From NCBI GenBank assembly GCA_018402665.1, contig JAGYIN010000008.1, forward strand, positions 21,585 through 85,584: a stretch of 64,000 nucleotides of DNA, read 5' to 3'. The DNA comes from Schleiferiaceae bacterium. Its GTDB lineage: Bacteria; Bacteroidota; Bacteroidia; Flavobacteriales; Schleiferiaceae. The notes beneath the pieces were generated by a model that had not been told where the DNA came from, made no database searches, and saw only the letters and a list, made by a program, of their open reading frames with translations. Below, piece by piece: positions 26,831 to 35,935 of this stretch; position 1 is the first letter of the stretch; each line of letters starts with the position of its first letter. The position numbers and the translations under genes are program-made.

Positions 26831-27679
26831 ATGGATGCTTTTTGGATTATAGTAACGGGATTTTTAGTGGCATCTTCCACAGGAATGCTTGGTAATTTAC
26901 TCTTACTTAGAAGGATGAGCATGATGGGCGACGCGCTAAGCCACGCAGTACTTCCAGGGATCGTTATTGCGTATTTAATTAGCGGTTCTAGAGCTTCGGT
27001 GCCGTTATTTCTAGGTGCAATAATTATGGGTGTATTGACGACACTGCTCATTCAGTTCTTTTCATCAAAAGGAAAAATGCAAGCAGACGCCGCCATGGGA
27101 ACCGTCTTTACCTTCCTGTTTGCGGTAGGTGTTATTCTGGTTACAAAATTTGCAGGCGAAGCAGATATAGATGCGGACTGTGTATTGCACGGTGAAATTG
27201 CCTTTGTTCCCTTACAGACCAGTTCCTTTTTAGGCTTGGGAGTACCGACGCCCGTCTGGACCCTGTTGATTTTATTAGGTTTGATCCAATTGGTTTTTTG
27301 GGTGGGCTACAAGGGCTGGCTGCTTACCTCCTTCAACAGTGAATACGCGAAGAGTATAGGAATTAAAACAGCGATTTGGCACTATACCTTGATGGCATCC
27401 ACCAGTGTAGCAACCGTGGTAAGCTTTGAAAGTGTAGGCGCTATTTTAGTCATTGCTTTTCTCGTGGTTCCGGCGGCAACCGCGTATTTAATCACCGATA
27501 ATTTAAAGCGCATGACTCTGTATATTCTAGCACAGGGTCTTCTGAGTGCCGTCTTTGGCTATTTTCTTTCGGAATGGGTTGGCGGCTCCATTAGCGGTTC
27601 CATGGCCGTGGCAAGTTTTATACTGTTTGCCGGTTCCTTTGTATGGAGCAAAAAAAGAGGGCTAAAGTCCCCACTCTAG
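26831..27679 (+). CDS. Metal ABC transporter permease
   Basis: 282 residues, ABC-3 family, with multiple membrane helices, the conserved MGDALSHAVLPGIVIAYL and SVGAILVIAFLVVPAATAYL. It is the second permease of the operon, one base after the fused permease. The pair likely form a heterodimer, as in MntCD-type importers. No ATPase gene is found between or beside them. The C-terminal codons overlap the terminator used by the opposite paa genes. Confidence 0.9.
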   Translation: MDAFWIIVTGFLVASSTGMLGNLLLLRRMSMMGDALSHAVLPGIVIAYLISGSRASVPLFLGAIIMGVLTTLLIQFFSSKGKMQADAAMGTVFTFLFAVGVILVTKFAGEADIDADCVLHGEIAFVPLQTSSFLGLGVPTPVWTLLILLGLIQLVFWVGYKGWLLTSFNSEYAKSIGIKTAIWHYTLMASTSVATVVSFESVGAILVIAFLVVPAATAYLITDNLKRMTLYILAQGLLSAVFGYFLSEWVGGSISGSMAVASFILFAGSFVWSKKRGLKSPL

Positions 27680-27684
27680 CCCTC
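27650..27684 (-). terminator. Terminator for the minus-strand paaABC genes
   Basis: On the minus strand, stem GAGGGCTA / TAGCCCTC followed by seven T. It lies past paaC and within the last codons of the opposite permease. A second, weaker A/T-flanked hairpin (AAACACG / CGTGTTT) is at 27700-27722. Confidence 0.75.
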
Positions 27685-27819
27685 ACTCGCTTAACACAAA
27701 AACACGTATAATCGTCGTGTTTTATCACTTATGCAAACCTCGTGCCGCAATTGAAAGGCAGTAGGTAATTAATGTTAAGGAATTGTGATTCTTTAAACGA
27801 GCGGGGTGTAAATCAGCGC

Positions 27820-28611
27820 TTACCAGCTTGCATTTGGGTACGTTCGCGGTAAACTTTGCATTTCAGCAAGGATAAAGCCTAAATGAGCGGTGTGCACACC
27901 TAAACGTCCACCGGTCTGCATCCACGATTCTTGATCTGGCATTTGCAACGTTGCGGTTTCTAGCACAAGCGCTACTTTATCTAACCATTTTTCTTTCAGC
28001 GAAGAGAAGTCTATAAAACCAGACCCTAGCGTTTCAAAGACAGGGTGTTTTTCAAACAATTCTCCGGTCCACATCCACAAGTCATCAATGCTTTTCTGAA
28101 CTTTTTCATGTGATTCTTCGGTACCGTCTCCTAATCGAATAACCCACTCTGCACTCCATTGTGCCTGGTAGGCAATCTCTTTCACGGACTTCTCTGCTAT
28201 TCCTGCTAATACGAGGTGCTCACATTGACGTAGCCCGTCGTAGAGGAAAAAATTGAAGGTATCTATAAAAAAACTGCGTACCACGCTATCTCCCCAGTGG
28301 CCGTTAGGCTGTTCTAACAACAGTGCGTTGCGAAACTCCTGATGATCACGGAAATAAGCTAAAGTATCTTCAGTGGCGCCGTTGCCCTTAAGCTTAGCAA
28401 GTTCTTGATAAAGCAGTCGCGCACGACCGATGTGATCTAACGATGTGTTGATAATGGCGATATCCTGTTCTAAAACGGGACCCTTAGAACACCAGCAACT
28501 CAGCTGTTGCCCTAAAATAAGCGCATCGTCTGCAAGGAAGGTAAAGTACTCCTTGAGTGCCTCTTCCTTTGTGAATTGGGATTTTTTCCCAGCTAACCAA
28601 CCTCCAGTCAT
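27820..28611 (-). CDS. paaC: Phenylacetyl-CoA 1,2-epoxidase subunit PaaC
   Basis: 263 residues of the ferritin-like PaaA/PaaC family; PaaC is the structural partner of PaaA in the oxygenase. Seen: YFTFLADDALILGQQLSCW, the helix INTSLDHIGRARLLYQELA, and AYQAQWSAEWVIRLGDGTEESHEK. It is last in the paaA-paaB-paaC unit, 3 bp after paaB. The paaD gene that usually follows is absent; 140 bp of gene-free DNA comes next. Confidence 0.93.
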   Translation of the reverse strand: MTGGWLAGKKSQFTKEEALKEYFTFLADDALILGQQLSCWCSKGPVLEQDIAIINTSLDHIGRARLLYQELAKLKGNGATEDTLAYFRDHQEFRNALLLEQPNGHWGDSVVRSFFIDTFNFFLYDGLRQCEHLVLAGIAEKSVKEIAYQAQWSAEWVIRLGDGTEESHEKVQKSIDDLWMWTGELFEKHPVFETLGSGFIDFSSLKEKWLDKVALVLETATLQMPDQESWMQTGGRLGVHTAHLGFILAEMQSLPRTYPNASW

Positions 28612-28614
28612 TGC

Positions 28615-28902
28615 TTACATGTGTTCGACATCATCCGGGATGTCGTAGAATGTTGGGTGGCGGTACACCTTGTCGTCGCTAGGAGCGAACAAAGGCTCTT
28701 TCTCATCAGGGGCACTAGCGGTAATAGATTCTGAAGGAACAACCCAAATGCTGATGCCCTCACTCCTGCGTGTATATACGTCACGAGCATTTTGGATGGC
28801 CATTTCTGTATCGGCAGCATGCAGGCTTCCTACGTGTTTGTGGGAAAGTCCGTTTTTTGAACGGAGGAACACTTCCCAAAGCTTCCAGTGGTCTTTATTC
28901 AT
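28615..28902 (-). CDS. paaB: Phenylacetyl-CoA 1,2-epoxidase subunit PaaB
   Basis: 95 residues. Matches the short PaaB family: LWEVFLRSKNGLSHKHVGSLHA, then NARDVYTRRSEGISIWVVPS. PaaB bridges the catalytic PaaAC heterodimers. It lies between paaA and paaC with gaps of 12 and 3 bp, consistent with one transcript. Confidence 0.95.
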   Translation of the reverse strand: MNKDHWKLWEVFLRSKNGLSHKHVGSLHAADTEMAIQNARDVYTRRSEGISIWVVPSESITASAPDEKEPLFAPSDDKVYRHPTFYDIPDDVEHM

Positions 28903-28914
28903 GCGGGATAGGGT

Positions 28915-29874
28915 TTAGGCGGCGGCGCCTGTATTTTTCTTGCGTTGTGCTTGTTTTTGTGCAAAAGCATTGGCGGCTTCACGTACCCAAGCGCCTTCTT
29001 CGTGTGCATCAACGTGGTGGGCAATACGCTCTTTGTTACAAGGACCGTTACCCTGAATCACGTCGTAAAATTCGTCCCAATTAATAGCACCGAAATCATA
29101 GTGTCCACGGGCGTCGTTCCATTTTAAATCTGGATCAGGTATGGTTAATCCAAGATATTCTGCTTGGGGGACGGTTTTGTCTACAAATTCTTGACGTAGG
29201 GTGTCGTTGCTTTTACGCTTGATTTTCCACTTCATGCTTTGTGCGCTGTTTGGACTGTCGTCATCGGATGGACCAAACATCATTAAAGATGGCCACCACC
29301 AGCGGTTCAAGCTTTCTTGTGCCATGGCTTTTTGCTCTGGTGTTCCTTGAGCCAATTTCATGACCACCTCATAGCCCTGACGTTGATGGAAGCTTTCTTC
29401 CTTACAGATTTTAACCATTGCGCGTGCGTATGGACCATAAGATGTACGGGTGAGCATCACTTGGTTTTGGATTGCGGCGCCGTCTACCAACCAGCCAATG
29501 GTACCCATATCTGCCCACGATGGAGTGGGGTAATTAAAAATGGAGCTGTATTTCGCTTTTCCGCTTTGAAGGTCGGAAATCATCTTTTCTCGAGACTCGC
29601 CGAGCGTCTCTGCAGCACTGTATAAATAGAGCCCGTGGCCGGCTTCATCTTGTACTTTTGCGAGCAGGATAAGCTTCGCTCTGAGTGAGGGTGCACGGGT
29701 GATCCAATTGGCCTCCGGTTGCATTCCAATTATCTCACTATGAGCATGTTGTGATATTTGGCGGATTAGGGTTCGTCTGTACTTTTCAGGCATCCAATCT
29801 TTGGGTTCTACCTTGTTTTCCCCATCGACGTACGTCTGAAAATTTTCTTCTAATGATACATTTGTTCCCATCAT
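28915..29874 (-). CDS. paaA: Phenylacetyl-CoA 1,2-epoxidase catalytic subunit PaaA
   Basis: 319 residues; a di-iron monooxygenase that epoxidises the ring of phenylacetyl-CoA. Iron-ligand helices are visible as the [16 protein letters not shown] region, [16 protein letters not shown] (ExxH) and [16 protein letters not shown] (ExxH). The frame is open upstream to a TTG, but ATG-ATG near the conserved [10 protein letters not shown] start is better placed behind the TAACTTTG promoter box. It faces paaE across about 100 bp. Confidence 0.95.
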   Translation of the reverse strand: MMGTNVSLEENFQTYVDGENKVEPKDWMPEKYRRTLIRQISQHAHSEIIGMQPEANWITRAPSLRAKLILLAKVQDEAGHGLYLYSAAETLGESREKMISDLQSGKAKYSSIFNYPTPSWADMGTIGWLVDGAAIQNQVMLTRTSYGPYARAMVKICKEESFHQRQGYEVVMKLAQGTPEQKAMAQESLNRWWWPSLMMFGPSDDDSPNSAQSMKWKIKRKSNDTLRQEFVDKTVPQAEYLGLTIPDPDLKWNDARGHYDFGAINWDEFYDVIQGNGPCNKERIAHHVDAHEEGAWVREAANAFAQKQAQRKKNTGAAA

Positions 29875-29894
29875 TCTGTGTATTAGGTCGCTTA

Positions 29895-29902
29895 CAAAGT
29901 TA
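29895..29902 (-). promoter_or_regulatory. Putative -7 promoter box of paaABC
   Basis: TAACTTTG on the minus strand, an exact TAnnTTTG match about 20 nt before the chosen paaA ATG. The box sits inside the longer open frame, which supports the shorter PaaA start. Confidence 0.45.
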
Positions 29903-29971
29903 AAACACAACAGCGTAAGGTGTGTTATGGTTTAAGATTCCACTCTACCTTTACACCACAAAACAGAAAGC

Positions 29972-31102
29972 ATGCTTAAATTTTTCAAAAAGAATAAGGA
30001 AGAAAAACCATCGTTGCAGTCGGACGGCACGACCACATCCACGGGCGCCTTTTATCCGCTCGTTGTAAAAGAGGTGCGTCGCGAGACAGAGGATGCGGTG
30101 AGCGTGGCGTTTGAGTTAAGCGCTGAGCAACAAACGGTTTTTAAATATACGCCGGGTCAATATTTAACGTTCCGTGCGCAAATTAACGGTGAGGAAATAC
30201 GTCGTTCGTATTCCATTTGTGCGGCGCCCTACGAAGGAGAGCTGCGCGTAGCGATTAAGGAAATTGAAGGCGGTAAGTTTTCGACCTACGCTAACAGAAC
30301 CCTAAAAGCGGGTGATACGCTTGAGAGCATGGCACCTATGGGTAACTTTGCATGGAAGCACGAAGGCAGCGCCGCACATGTTGTAGGCTGGGCAGCGGGT
30401 TCGGGTATTACGCCTATTTCGGCTATAGCGAAATCGGTCTTAAATAGCGATAGCGAGAGTACGTTCACCCTATTTTATGGGAACAAGAACAGCAACAGTA
30501 TCATTTTTAAAGATGAGCTGGAAGATTTAAAAAACGCCTATGTTGATCGTTTCGAGGTGCATCACGTACTCAGCCGTGAAGACCAGGGAAGTGACTTCAC
30601 CACCGGTAGATTAGATGCGGATAAGGTGAAGGCATACAACGGTAAGTTCTTCGATGTAGCGACTACTACGGGACATTTTTTATGTGGACCGTTGGGCATG
30701 ATCGAGGGCGTGAGTGGAGTTTTAGAATCTTTGGGAACGGCAAAATCTACTATTCATTTCGAACTGTTTAATACGGCCGGAGCAACCGCTGAGGCGAAAG
30801 CAAAATCATCCGCTAAGGCCAGTGCAAACGCTAAGGTTACTGTAGTGTTAGATGGTGAGGAAACGCATTTTGAAATGGGACCTAAGGACTATGTTCTCGA
30901 TGCGGCATTGGACGCCGGGGCTGATGTGCCGTACGCATGCAAAGGAGCCGTTTGCTGTACTTGTAGAGCGAAGGTGCTCAAAGGAACTGCAGAGATGGTT
31001 ATGAACTACGCATTGGTGGATGATGAGGTGAAAGAGGGTTATGTATTGACCTGCCAAACGCACGCTACTAGTGATGAATTAGTCATCAGTTTCGATGAGT
31101 AA
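29972..31102 (+). CDS. paaE: Phenylacetyl-CoA epoxidase reductase subunit PaaE
   Basis: 376 residues. An N-terminal FAD/NAD(P)H reductase module (RRSYSICAAP for flavin, GWAAGSGITPISAIAKS and LFYGNKNSNSIIF for nucleotide) joins a C-terminal plant-type 2Fe-2S ferredoxin domain with ligands CKGAVCCTC and a later Cys (TCQTH). An Ala/Lys/Ser-rich linker (about residues 265-285) connects them. It passes electrons from NADPH to PaaA. It is divergent from paaABC instead of being in the same unit. Confidence 0.94.
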   Translation: MLKFFKKNKEEKPSLQSDGTTTSTGAFYPLVVKEVRRETEDAVSVAFELSAEQQTVFKYTPGQYLTFRAQINGEEIRRSYSICAAPYEGELRVAIKEIEGGKFSTYANRTLKAGDTLESMAPMGNFAWKHEGSAAHVVGWAAGSGITPISAIAKSVLNSDSESTFTLFYGNKNSNSIIFKDELEDLKNAYVDRFEVHHVLSREDQGSDFTTGRLDADKVKAYNGKFFDVATTTGHFLCGPLGMIEGVSGVLESLGTAKSTIHFELFNTAGATAEAKAKSSAKASANAKVTVVLDGEETHFEMGPKDYVLDAALDAGADVPYACKGAVCCTCRAKVLKGTAEMVMNYALVDDEVKEGYVLTCQTHATSDELVISFDE

Positions 31103-31370
31103 GGTCAGCCCACGAAGCGGGAAAACCGCCGCAGAATTGGAGGAACCGGGTCCATCAAAGCACCCGAAAAAACCCAAAAACGCAAAAGGGTATAACCTGG
31201 GTAAAGGCGCGAAAAAGCGCATGACAAAGGCGGCTAAACACAAGAGTGGCCCGAAGAAAGATAACAGTGCCACCCGCAATTGCGGGCCCTTTATTAGTCG
31301 ATGTTCCAGACGTTGTTTGTCCTGTCGATGTCAAGCAAACGCTTTGACGGATCTATTTCAATGGAAATAA
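31095..31370 (+). CDS. Possible small basic protein (doubtful)
   Basis: An open frame of 91 codons beginning inside the end of paaE. The first ~60 residues are very Lys-, Gly- and Pro-rich (SKHPKKPKNAKGYNLGKGAKK), like a nucleic-acid-binding tail, and the frame begins with an ATG. The last ~25 codons run antisense into the M1 peptidase gene and look non-coding. Either the real product is short, the frame is broken, or it is a chance ORF. No family recognised. Confidence 0.25.
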   Translation: MSKVSPRSGKTAAELEEPGPSKHPKKPKNAKGYNLGKGAKKRMTKAAKHKSGPKKDNSATRNCGPFISRCSRRCLSCRCQANALTDLFQWK

Positions 31371-33105
31371 TGGGCTCTGTTGCGGTGTGTTTTAGAAGGT
31401 ATTCCGGGTGTGTCCATCCCCACGGTGCTTGAACGTCGTATCCCTCAACACGCTTTGCTCCATACATGCTCACGAGTGGAATATGCAGCATTTCTACTCT
31501 TCCACTGGCATAGGTGATGCGCAAATCTATTGGCATCGGGAAGAGGCCTTTTCGTTCAAGGAGGATCTCAGCACCCTTAGCATCGCTGCGCGTCAATGAT
31601 ACGGCGTAATCTATACTTTTTACCTGGTCGACATAATAGCTGAGGTACCAATCCAACTCGAGATCCGATTCACGCTCCATGATGCGAATAAAATCTTCTG
31701 GTTTCGGGTGCTTGAACTGCCATTGGTTCCAGTACCGCTTCATGCCACGAGCGAAAGGTTCTTCGCCGATGATGTATTCTAATTGGTTTAAAAACAGCGC
31801 TCCGGCACTGTAACTATTGATACCATAGGTGCGGTTGTATTTAAAATGATCTGCAGGTGTGCTGAGCGGTTCGCGAAGGCCGGAGGTGTCTAAATAAACA
31901 TAGGCTCTGTAGGCCCCAAGGTGTGGATTGCTTTCGCCACGGCTGAAAAGAACATTCATACACTCCTCCTCTGCATAGGAGGTGAAGCCCTCGTCCATCC
32001 ATGGATAGGCCGCTTCATTGGTTCCGATCACGCCGTAATACCAATTGTGCGTTCCTTCGTGTACAAAAAGTCCGGTAAAGCCCTCGAAATCATCACCACC
32101 ACCAAGCATCATGGTACACATGGGATATTCCATACCGCCATCTCCGCCTTGAATCAGTGAGAATTGTTTGTAGGGATATTTGCCAAAATGTTGCGCCATA
32201 AAATCAAAGTACCCCTGAAGGTAGCCGTCCTGGATTTTGTCCCAATTCGCTTCGTTTGCCGTTTTGGGATCGTACAATAGGTGCACTAAAGGACCGTTTT
32301 CGATCTGAAGCTGCACGTGTTTGTAATCCGGATCGGCAGCGAAGGCAAAGTCGTGCACGCTATCTGCTTTGAAGTGCCAGGTGCGGAGTTCATTGCGCCC
32401 TAATCGAACCTTTTTTACTCCGCCGTAGCCGAAACCAACGTCTTCCGGGTTTTGCAGGTAGCCGGTGCCGCCAAGCACGTAATTTTTATCGATGTGAACA
32501 GTCACATCAAAGGTTCCCCAGACGCCGTAAAACTCACGTCCAACGTATTGGTCCGGGTGCCAGCCGTCTTTATCGTATTCTGCAAGCTTAGGATACCATT
32601 GGGTCATGGTAAATTCAACACCCTCTTTGTTGTTCCAACCAGAACGGCGAATCTGTTTTGGAACCTGCGCGTTCCAACGCATCTCAAACGTGGTACTTTC
32701 GCCAGGAAGCAGCGGCTCGGCAAGGGCACATTTCAACACGGTTCCGTTCACTTCCCAACCCAGCGGCATTCCGTTTTGAGTGAGCTCACGAACCTCTTGA
32801 AAGCCAATTTCATCCTGGCCAAGCCCGTAAATACGGTCCGTTACCCGACGGTCTGGATCTTTGATGGTTCTCGAGCGCACATCCATCATACTGCCCGGTT
32901 GAAACGCATTGAAGTACAGGTGGAAATACGCCTTTTGAAGGGTGTCGGGACTGTTGTTGGTGTACAGGACCTTCTGGTAGCCGTCGTATTGATGGTTTTC
33001 CACATTCATGGTAATGTCCATGGTGTAGTCGACCGATTGTTGCCAGTACTGTCCGTGCGCAATTCCCGAAAACGTCAGAAACAACGCGAGTATAGTTTTC
33101 TTCAT
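31294..33105 (-). CDS. Secreted M1 family aminopeptidase-like metallopeptidase
   Basis: 603 residues with an N-terminal signal peptide (cleavage near SGIAHGQ). The zinc site is complete: H349-E350-x-x-H353 (HEGTHNW) and the third ligand Glu372 in WMDEGFTSY, the exact HExxH-x18-E spacing. An N-terminal beta domain and a C-terminal helical part flank it; the GGMEY exopeptidase motif is seen as GGDGGMEYP. Probably digests peptides in the periplasm or outside. It follows the MBL hydrolase by 10 bp on the same strand. Confidence 0.92.
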   Translation of the reverse strand: MKKTILALFLTFSGIAHGQYWQQSVDYTMDITMNVENHQYDGYQKVLYTNNSPDTLQKAYFHLYFNAFQPGSMMDVRSRTIKDPDRRVTDRIYGLGQDEIGFQEVRELTQNGMPLGWEVNGTVLKCALAEPLLPGESTTFEMRWNAQVPKQIRRSGWNNKEGVEFTMTQWYPKLAEYDKDGWHPDQYVGREFYGVWGTFDVTVHIDKNYVLGGTGYLQNPEDVGFGYGGVKKVRLGRNELRTWHFKADSVHDFAFAADPDYKHVQLQIENGPLVHLLYDPKTANEANWDKIQDGYLQGYFDFMAQHFGKYPYKQFSLIQGGDGGMEYPMCTMMLGGGDDFEGFTGLFVHEGTHNWYYGVIGTNEAAYPWMDEGFTSYAEEECMNVLFSRGESNPHLGAYRAYVYLDTSGLREPLSTPADHFKYNRTYGINSYSAGALFLNQLEYIIGEEPFARGMKRYWNQWQFKHPKPEDFIRIMERESDLELDWYLSYYVDQVKSIDYAVSLTRSDAKGAEILLERKGLFPMPIDLRITYASGRVEMLHIPLVSMYGAKRVEGYDVQAPWGWTHPEYLLKHTATEPIISIEIDPSKRLLDIDRTNNVWNID

Positions 33106-33115
33106 GGTATAAGGG

Positions 33116-33976
33116 TTATATGAAGTAATGGTCTAGGCGACCGTTATCCGCAAGACGCGGTCCTTTTTCTGTCATTTCTAGGGTACAAACCTCGTTGTAG
33201 GCATCGTGCTCTAGAAATAAATGATAGCCGTTTTCCGCCGCCTCGGTAAAGATTCTTGTCCGTTCGTCGAGCGTGAGTAGTGGGCGGGTATCGTATCCCA
33301 TGACATAGGGCAACGGGATGTGTCCAGTGGAAGGTAAGAGGTCCGCCATAAAGACCAATGTTTTGCCCTTGTAGTCGAGAATAGGACACATTTGTGCGTC
33401 GGTATGGCCGTTGACGACAAACGCGTCGAAACCTAAGCCGGTATTGATGCGGTGCTGGTTTTCCGGAGCCGCTATGAATTTTAATTGACCACGTTCTTGA
33501 AGCGGCAAGATGTTTTCAGAAAGGAAACTGGCCCGTTCGCGAGCATTGGGTTTTATGGCCCAATTCCAATGACGATCGTTTGTCCAATACGTTGCATTTT
33601 TAAATGCAGGTTCGTATCCCGTGCGGTCTTTGTTCCACTGAACGGCGCCGCCGACGTGATCAAAGTGCAGGTGCGTAAGGAAGACATCAGTGATCTGATC
33701 GCGATTAAACCCTCGTAGTGCGAGGGAGGCGTCAAGGCTGTGATTGCCGTGGAGGTAATAATGTGAAAAGAATTTCTCGCTCTGTTTGTTGCCGATTCCT
33801 GTATCGATCAAAATTAATCGGTCCCCGTCTTCAATGAGCAAAGAGCGCATGGCCCAGGTACAAAGATTCTTTTCATCTGCGGGATTCGTGCGCTCCCAAA
33901 GGCCCTTTGGCACAACACCAAACATGGCGCCGCCGTCAAGCTTAAAGTTTCCCGTGTGTATAGGGTGAAGGGTCAT
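33116..33976 (-). CDS. Metallo-beta-lactamase-fold hydrolase
   Basis: 286 residues from an ATG (a TTG seven codons upstream is less likely). The metal-binding motif THLHFDHVGG is intact, and further ligands are in VNGHTDAQMCP, the DLLPSTGHIP loop and a late FLEHDAY. The layout resembles quorum-quenching lactonase-like and glyoxalase-II-like members; substrate unknown. It is upstream of the M1 peptidase in one unit. Confidence 0.87.
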   Translation of the reverse strand: MTLHPIHTGNFKLDGGAMFGVVPKGLWERTNPADEKNLCTWAMRSLLIEDGDRLILIDTGIGNKQSEKFFSHYYLHGNHSLDASLALRGFNRDQITDVFLTHLHFDHVGGAVQWNKDRTGYEPAFKNATYWTNDRHWNWAIKPNARERASFLSENILPLQERGQLKFIAAPENQHRINTGLGFDAFVVNGHTDAQMCPILDYKGKTLVFMADLLPSTGHIPLPYVMGYDTRPLLTLDERTRIFTEAAENGYHLFLEHDAYNEVCTLEMTEKGPRLADNGRLDHYFI

Positions 33977-34011
33977 AATGGATAGGATTTTCGGCAAGTT
34001 ACAAAGCAGTC

Positions 34012-34029
34012 ACGTAATAGATATCACGT
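34012..34029. promoter_or_regulatory. Imperfect inverted repeat upstream of the MBL/gapN divergent pair
   Basis: ACGTAAT-AGAT-ATCACGT: seven-base arms matching at six positions around a 4-bp spacer. It lies 36 bp before the MBL ATG and about 100 bp before gapN. It could be an operator; no regulator is assigned. Confidence 0.25.
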
Positions 34030-34127
34030 CGTGCGCCCATGAATGTTGTTTAATTTACTTTTAGATAAGGATGAACTAAACCGACCCTTTTATCCTTGTA
34101 TAAGTCATTAACTAATTGAACAAGAAC

Positions 34128-35723
34128 ATGAAAGCAAGCTCTAAGCAACTACCTATCGCAGAGTTTGAACCGCCAAAACCGTTCAAATGGAACCAGTACT
34201 TAATTAACGGAACCATCGAACACTGGGAGGGAGACTTCGAAGAAGTATACAGCCCCATGGGTAAGGTTTCAAAAGACGGTATTACGGAAAGAGTGTACCT
34301 AGGCGCATCACCAACGCTGGACGAGGCAGCTGGACTTAAAGCACTTCAGGCGGCAAAATCAGCATACAACAATGGACGCGGCTATTGGCCTACCGCAGGT
34401 GCTTCTGCGCGAATCGTGGCGATGGAGAAATTTGTGGCGCTTATGAAGGAAAAGCGTGAAGAGGTGAGCGAGCTGTTGATGTGGGAAATCGCAAAAAACA
34501 AAAGTGCAGCGTACAAGGAATTTGACCGTACCGTGGATTACATCTACGACACTATTGAAGAATATAAAGAGCTGCAGCGCAGGGGTTCACGCGTCGCAAG
34601 TAAGGACGGCGTAATCTCACAAATTCGTCGAGGACCGTTAGGAGTGGTCCTTTGTTTGGGGCCGTACAACTATCCGTTGAACGAGACCTTTTGTTTGCTC
34701 ATTCCATCGTTGATTATGGGCAATACGATTGTGTTTAAACCTGCTAAATATGGCGTTTTACTATTGACTCCGCTTATCGATGCGTTTAAAGAAGCGTTTC
34801 CACCAGGAGCGGTGAATATTGTGTTTGGTAGAGGAAGAACATTGGCCGGACCCATTATGAAAACAGGTGATGTGGACGTCCTCGCGCTGATTGGAAATTC
34901 TAAAAGCTCGAACGCTTTGGTCGCGCAACACCCGAAACCGAACCGCTTACGTCAAGTACTGGGCCTTGAGGCAAAAAACCCGGCCATAGTCTTTGATGAT
35001 GCCAATGTAGATAAGGCTGTTAAGGAATGTGTAAACGGCGCGTTGAGCTACAACGGTCAGCGCTGTACTGCGCTCAAGCTTATTTTCGTTCACAAATCCG
35101 TTTCAGAAGAGTTCCGCACGAAGTTTACGAAAGCGGTAGATGCATTGGCATTGGATCATCCTGCAACAAATAGCACGTTGACTCCCCTGCCCGAGCGAAA
35201 TAAGGTGGCACAAATGGAGGCTTATGTGGATGATGCTGTCGCTAAAGGCGCTGCAGTTATTAACCAAAACGCCGGACGCGTTTCAGATACCGCGTTTTTT
35301 CCAGCGGTTTTGTATCCGGTTACCGATGAAATGGCCATTTTCCATGAAGAGCAGTTTGGACCGGTGGTTCCCATTGTTGAATATGAAGATTTAGAAGAGG
35401 TGATGACCTCTATTGCAGCATCTGACTGTGGGCAACAGTGCAGTCTGTTTAGCGACAATGAATTGACCATAGCCTATGCGGTAGACAACATGGTGAATCA
35501 GGTGTGTCGTGTGAACATCAACGCTTCATGTCAGCGCGGTCCGGATTATCTTCCGTTTACGGGAAGAAAGGACAGCGCGGTAGCTACATTGAGCGTGCAC
35601 GATGCCTTGCGTTCGTTCTCAATTCGAACGCTCGTTGCGACGGGTACCGACCAAAAAGAATTGGTTGGAAACGTTATCTCAGGCGGACAAAGTACCTGGA
35701 TGACGACCGATTATTTGTTGTAA
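34128..35723 (+). CDS. gapN: NADP-dependent glyceraldehyde-3-phosphate dehydrogenase (non-phosphorylating)
   Basis: 531 residues of the ALDH superfamily. It would oxidise glyceraldehyde-3-phosphate directly to 3-phosphoglycerate, making NADPH. Seen: GPYNYPLNETFCLLIPSL, general base in LGLEAKNPAIV, nucleophile Cys in YNGQRCTALK, and the C-terminal INASCQRGPDYLPFTGRKDS stretch typical of GapN. The ATG is preferred over a TTG four codons upstream. It is a single-gene unit ended by a strong terminator. Confidence 0.88.
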   Translation: MKASSKQLPIAEFEPPKPFKWNQYLINGTIEHWEGDFEEVYSPMGKVSKDGITERVYLGASPTLDEAAGLKALQAAKSAYNNGRGYWPTAGASARIVAMEKFVALMKEKREEVSELLMWEIAKNKSAAYKEFDRTVDYIYDTIEEYKELQRRGSRVASKDGVISQIRRGPLGVVLCLGPYNYPLNETFCLLIPSLIMGNTIVFKPAKYGVLLLTPLIDAFKEAFPPGAVNIVFGRGRTLAGPIMKTGDVDVLALIGNSKSSNALVAQHPKPNRLRQVLGLEAKNPAIVFDDANVDKAVKECVNGALSYNGQRCTALKLIFVHKSVSEEFRTKFTKAVDALALDHPATNSTLTPLPERNKVAQMEAYVDDAVAKGAAVINQNAGRVSDTAFFPAVLYPVTDEMAIFHEEQFGPVVPIVEYEDLEEVMTSIAASDCGQQCSLFSDNELTIAYAVDNMVNQVCRVNINASCQRGPDYLPFTGRKDSAVATLSVHDALRSFSIRTLVATGTDQKELVGNVISGGQSTWMTTDYLL

Positions 35724-35745
35724 AAGCAAAAGACATACATTCTAG

Positions 35746-35774
35746 AACCCCGGGCCATTGGTTCGGGGTTTTTT
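35746..35774 (+). terminator. Terminator after gapN
   Basis: Stem AACCCCG / CGGGGTT with an 11-base loop followed by six T. Confidence 0.85.
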
Positions 35775-35855
35775 GTTTGCTTGAAAGAGTGTTGTTCAGC
35801 GGATTGCCTTCGCTTCGCTCGGCGGACCGCAACCCACCTAAGGTCAGTAAGAACG

Positions 35856-35894
35856 CCCCGGGTCCTTTGCTGTGCAAAGTCCTTGGGGTTTTTT
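35856..35894 (+). terminator. Second terminator-like hairpin downstream of gapN
   Basis: CCCC and GGGG outer arms enclose an inner TTTGC / GCAAA stem; six T follow. A further hairpin of the form CACACA...TGTGTG lies at 35901-35928. Confidence 0.5.
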
Positions 35895-35935
35895 ACTCAT
35901 CCACACACTCAAGTAAACTTGGTGTGTGTCTAACT

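Noticed and set aside
32452..33123. Plus-strand frame of 223 codons
   Set aside because: Antisense to the M1 peptidase, whose zinc site and signal peptide are intact.
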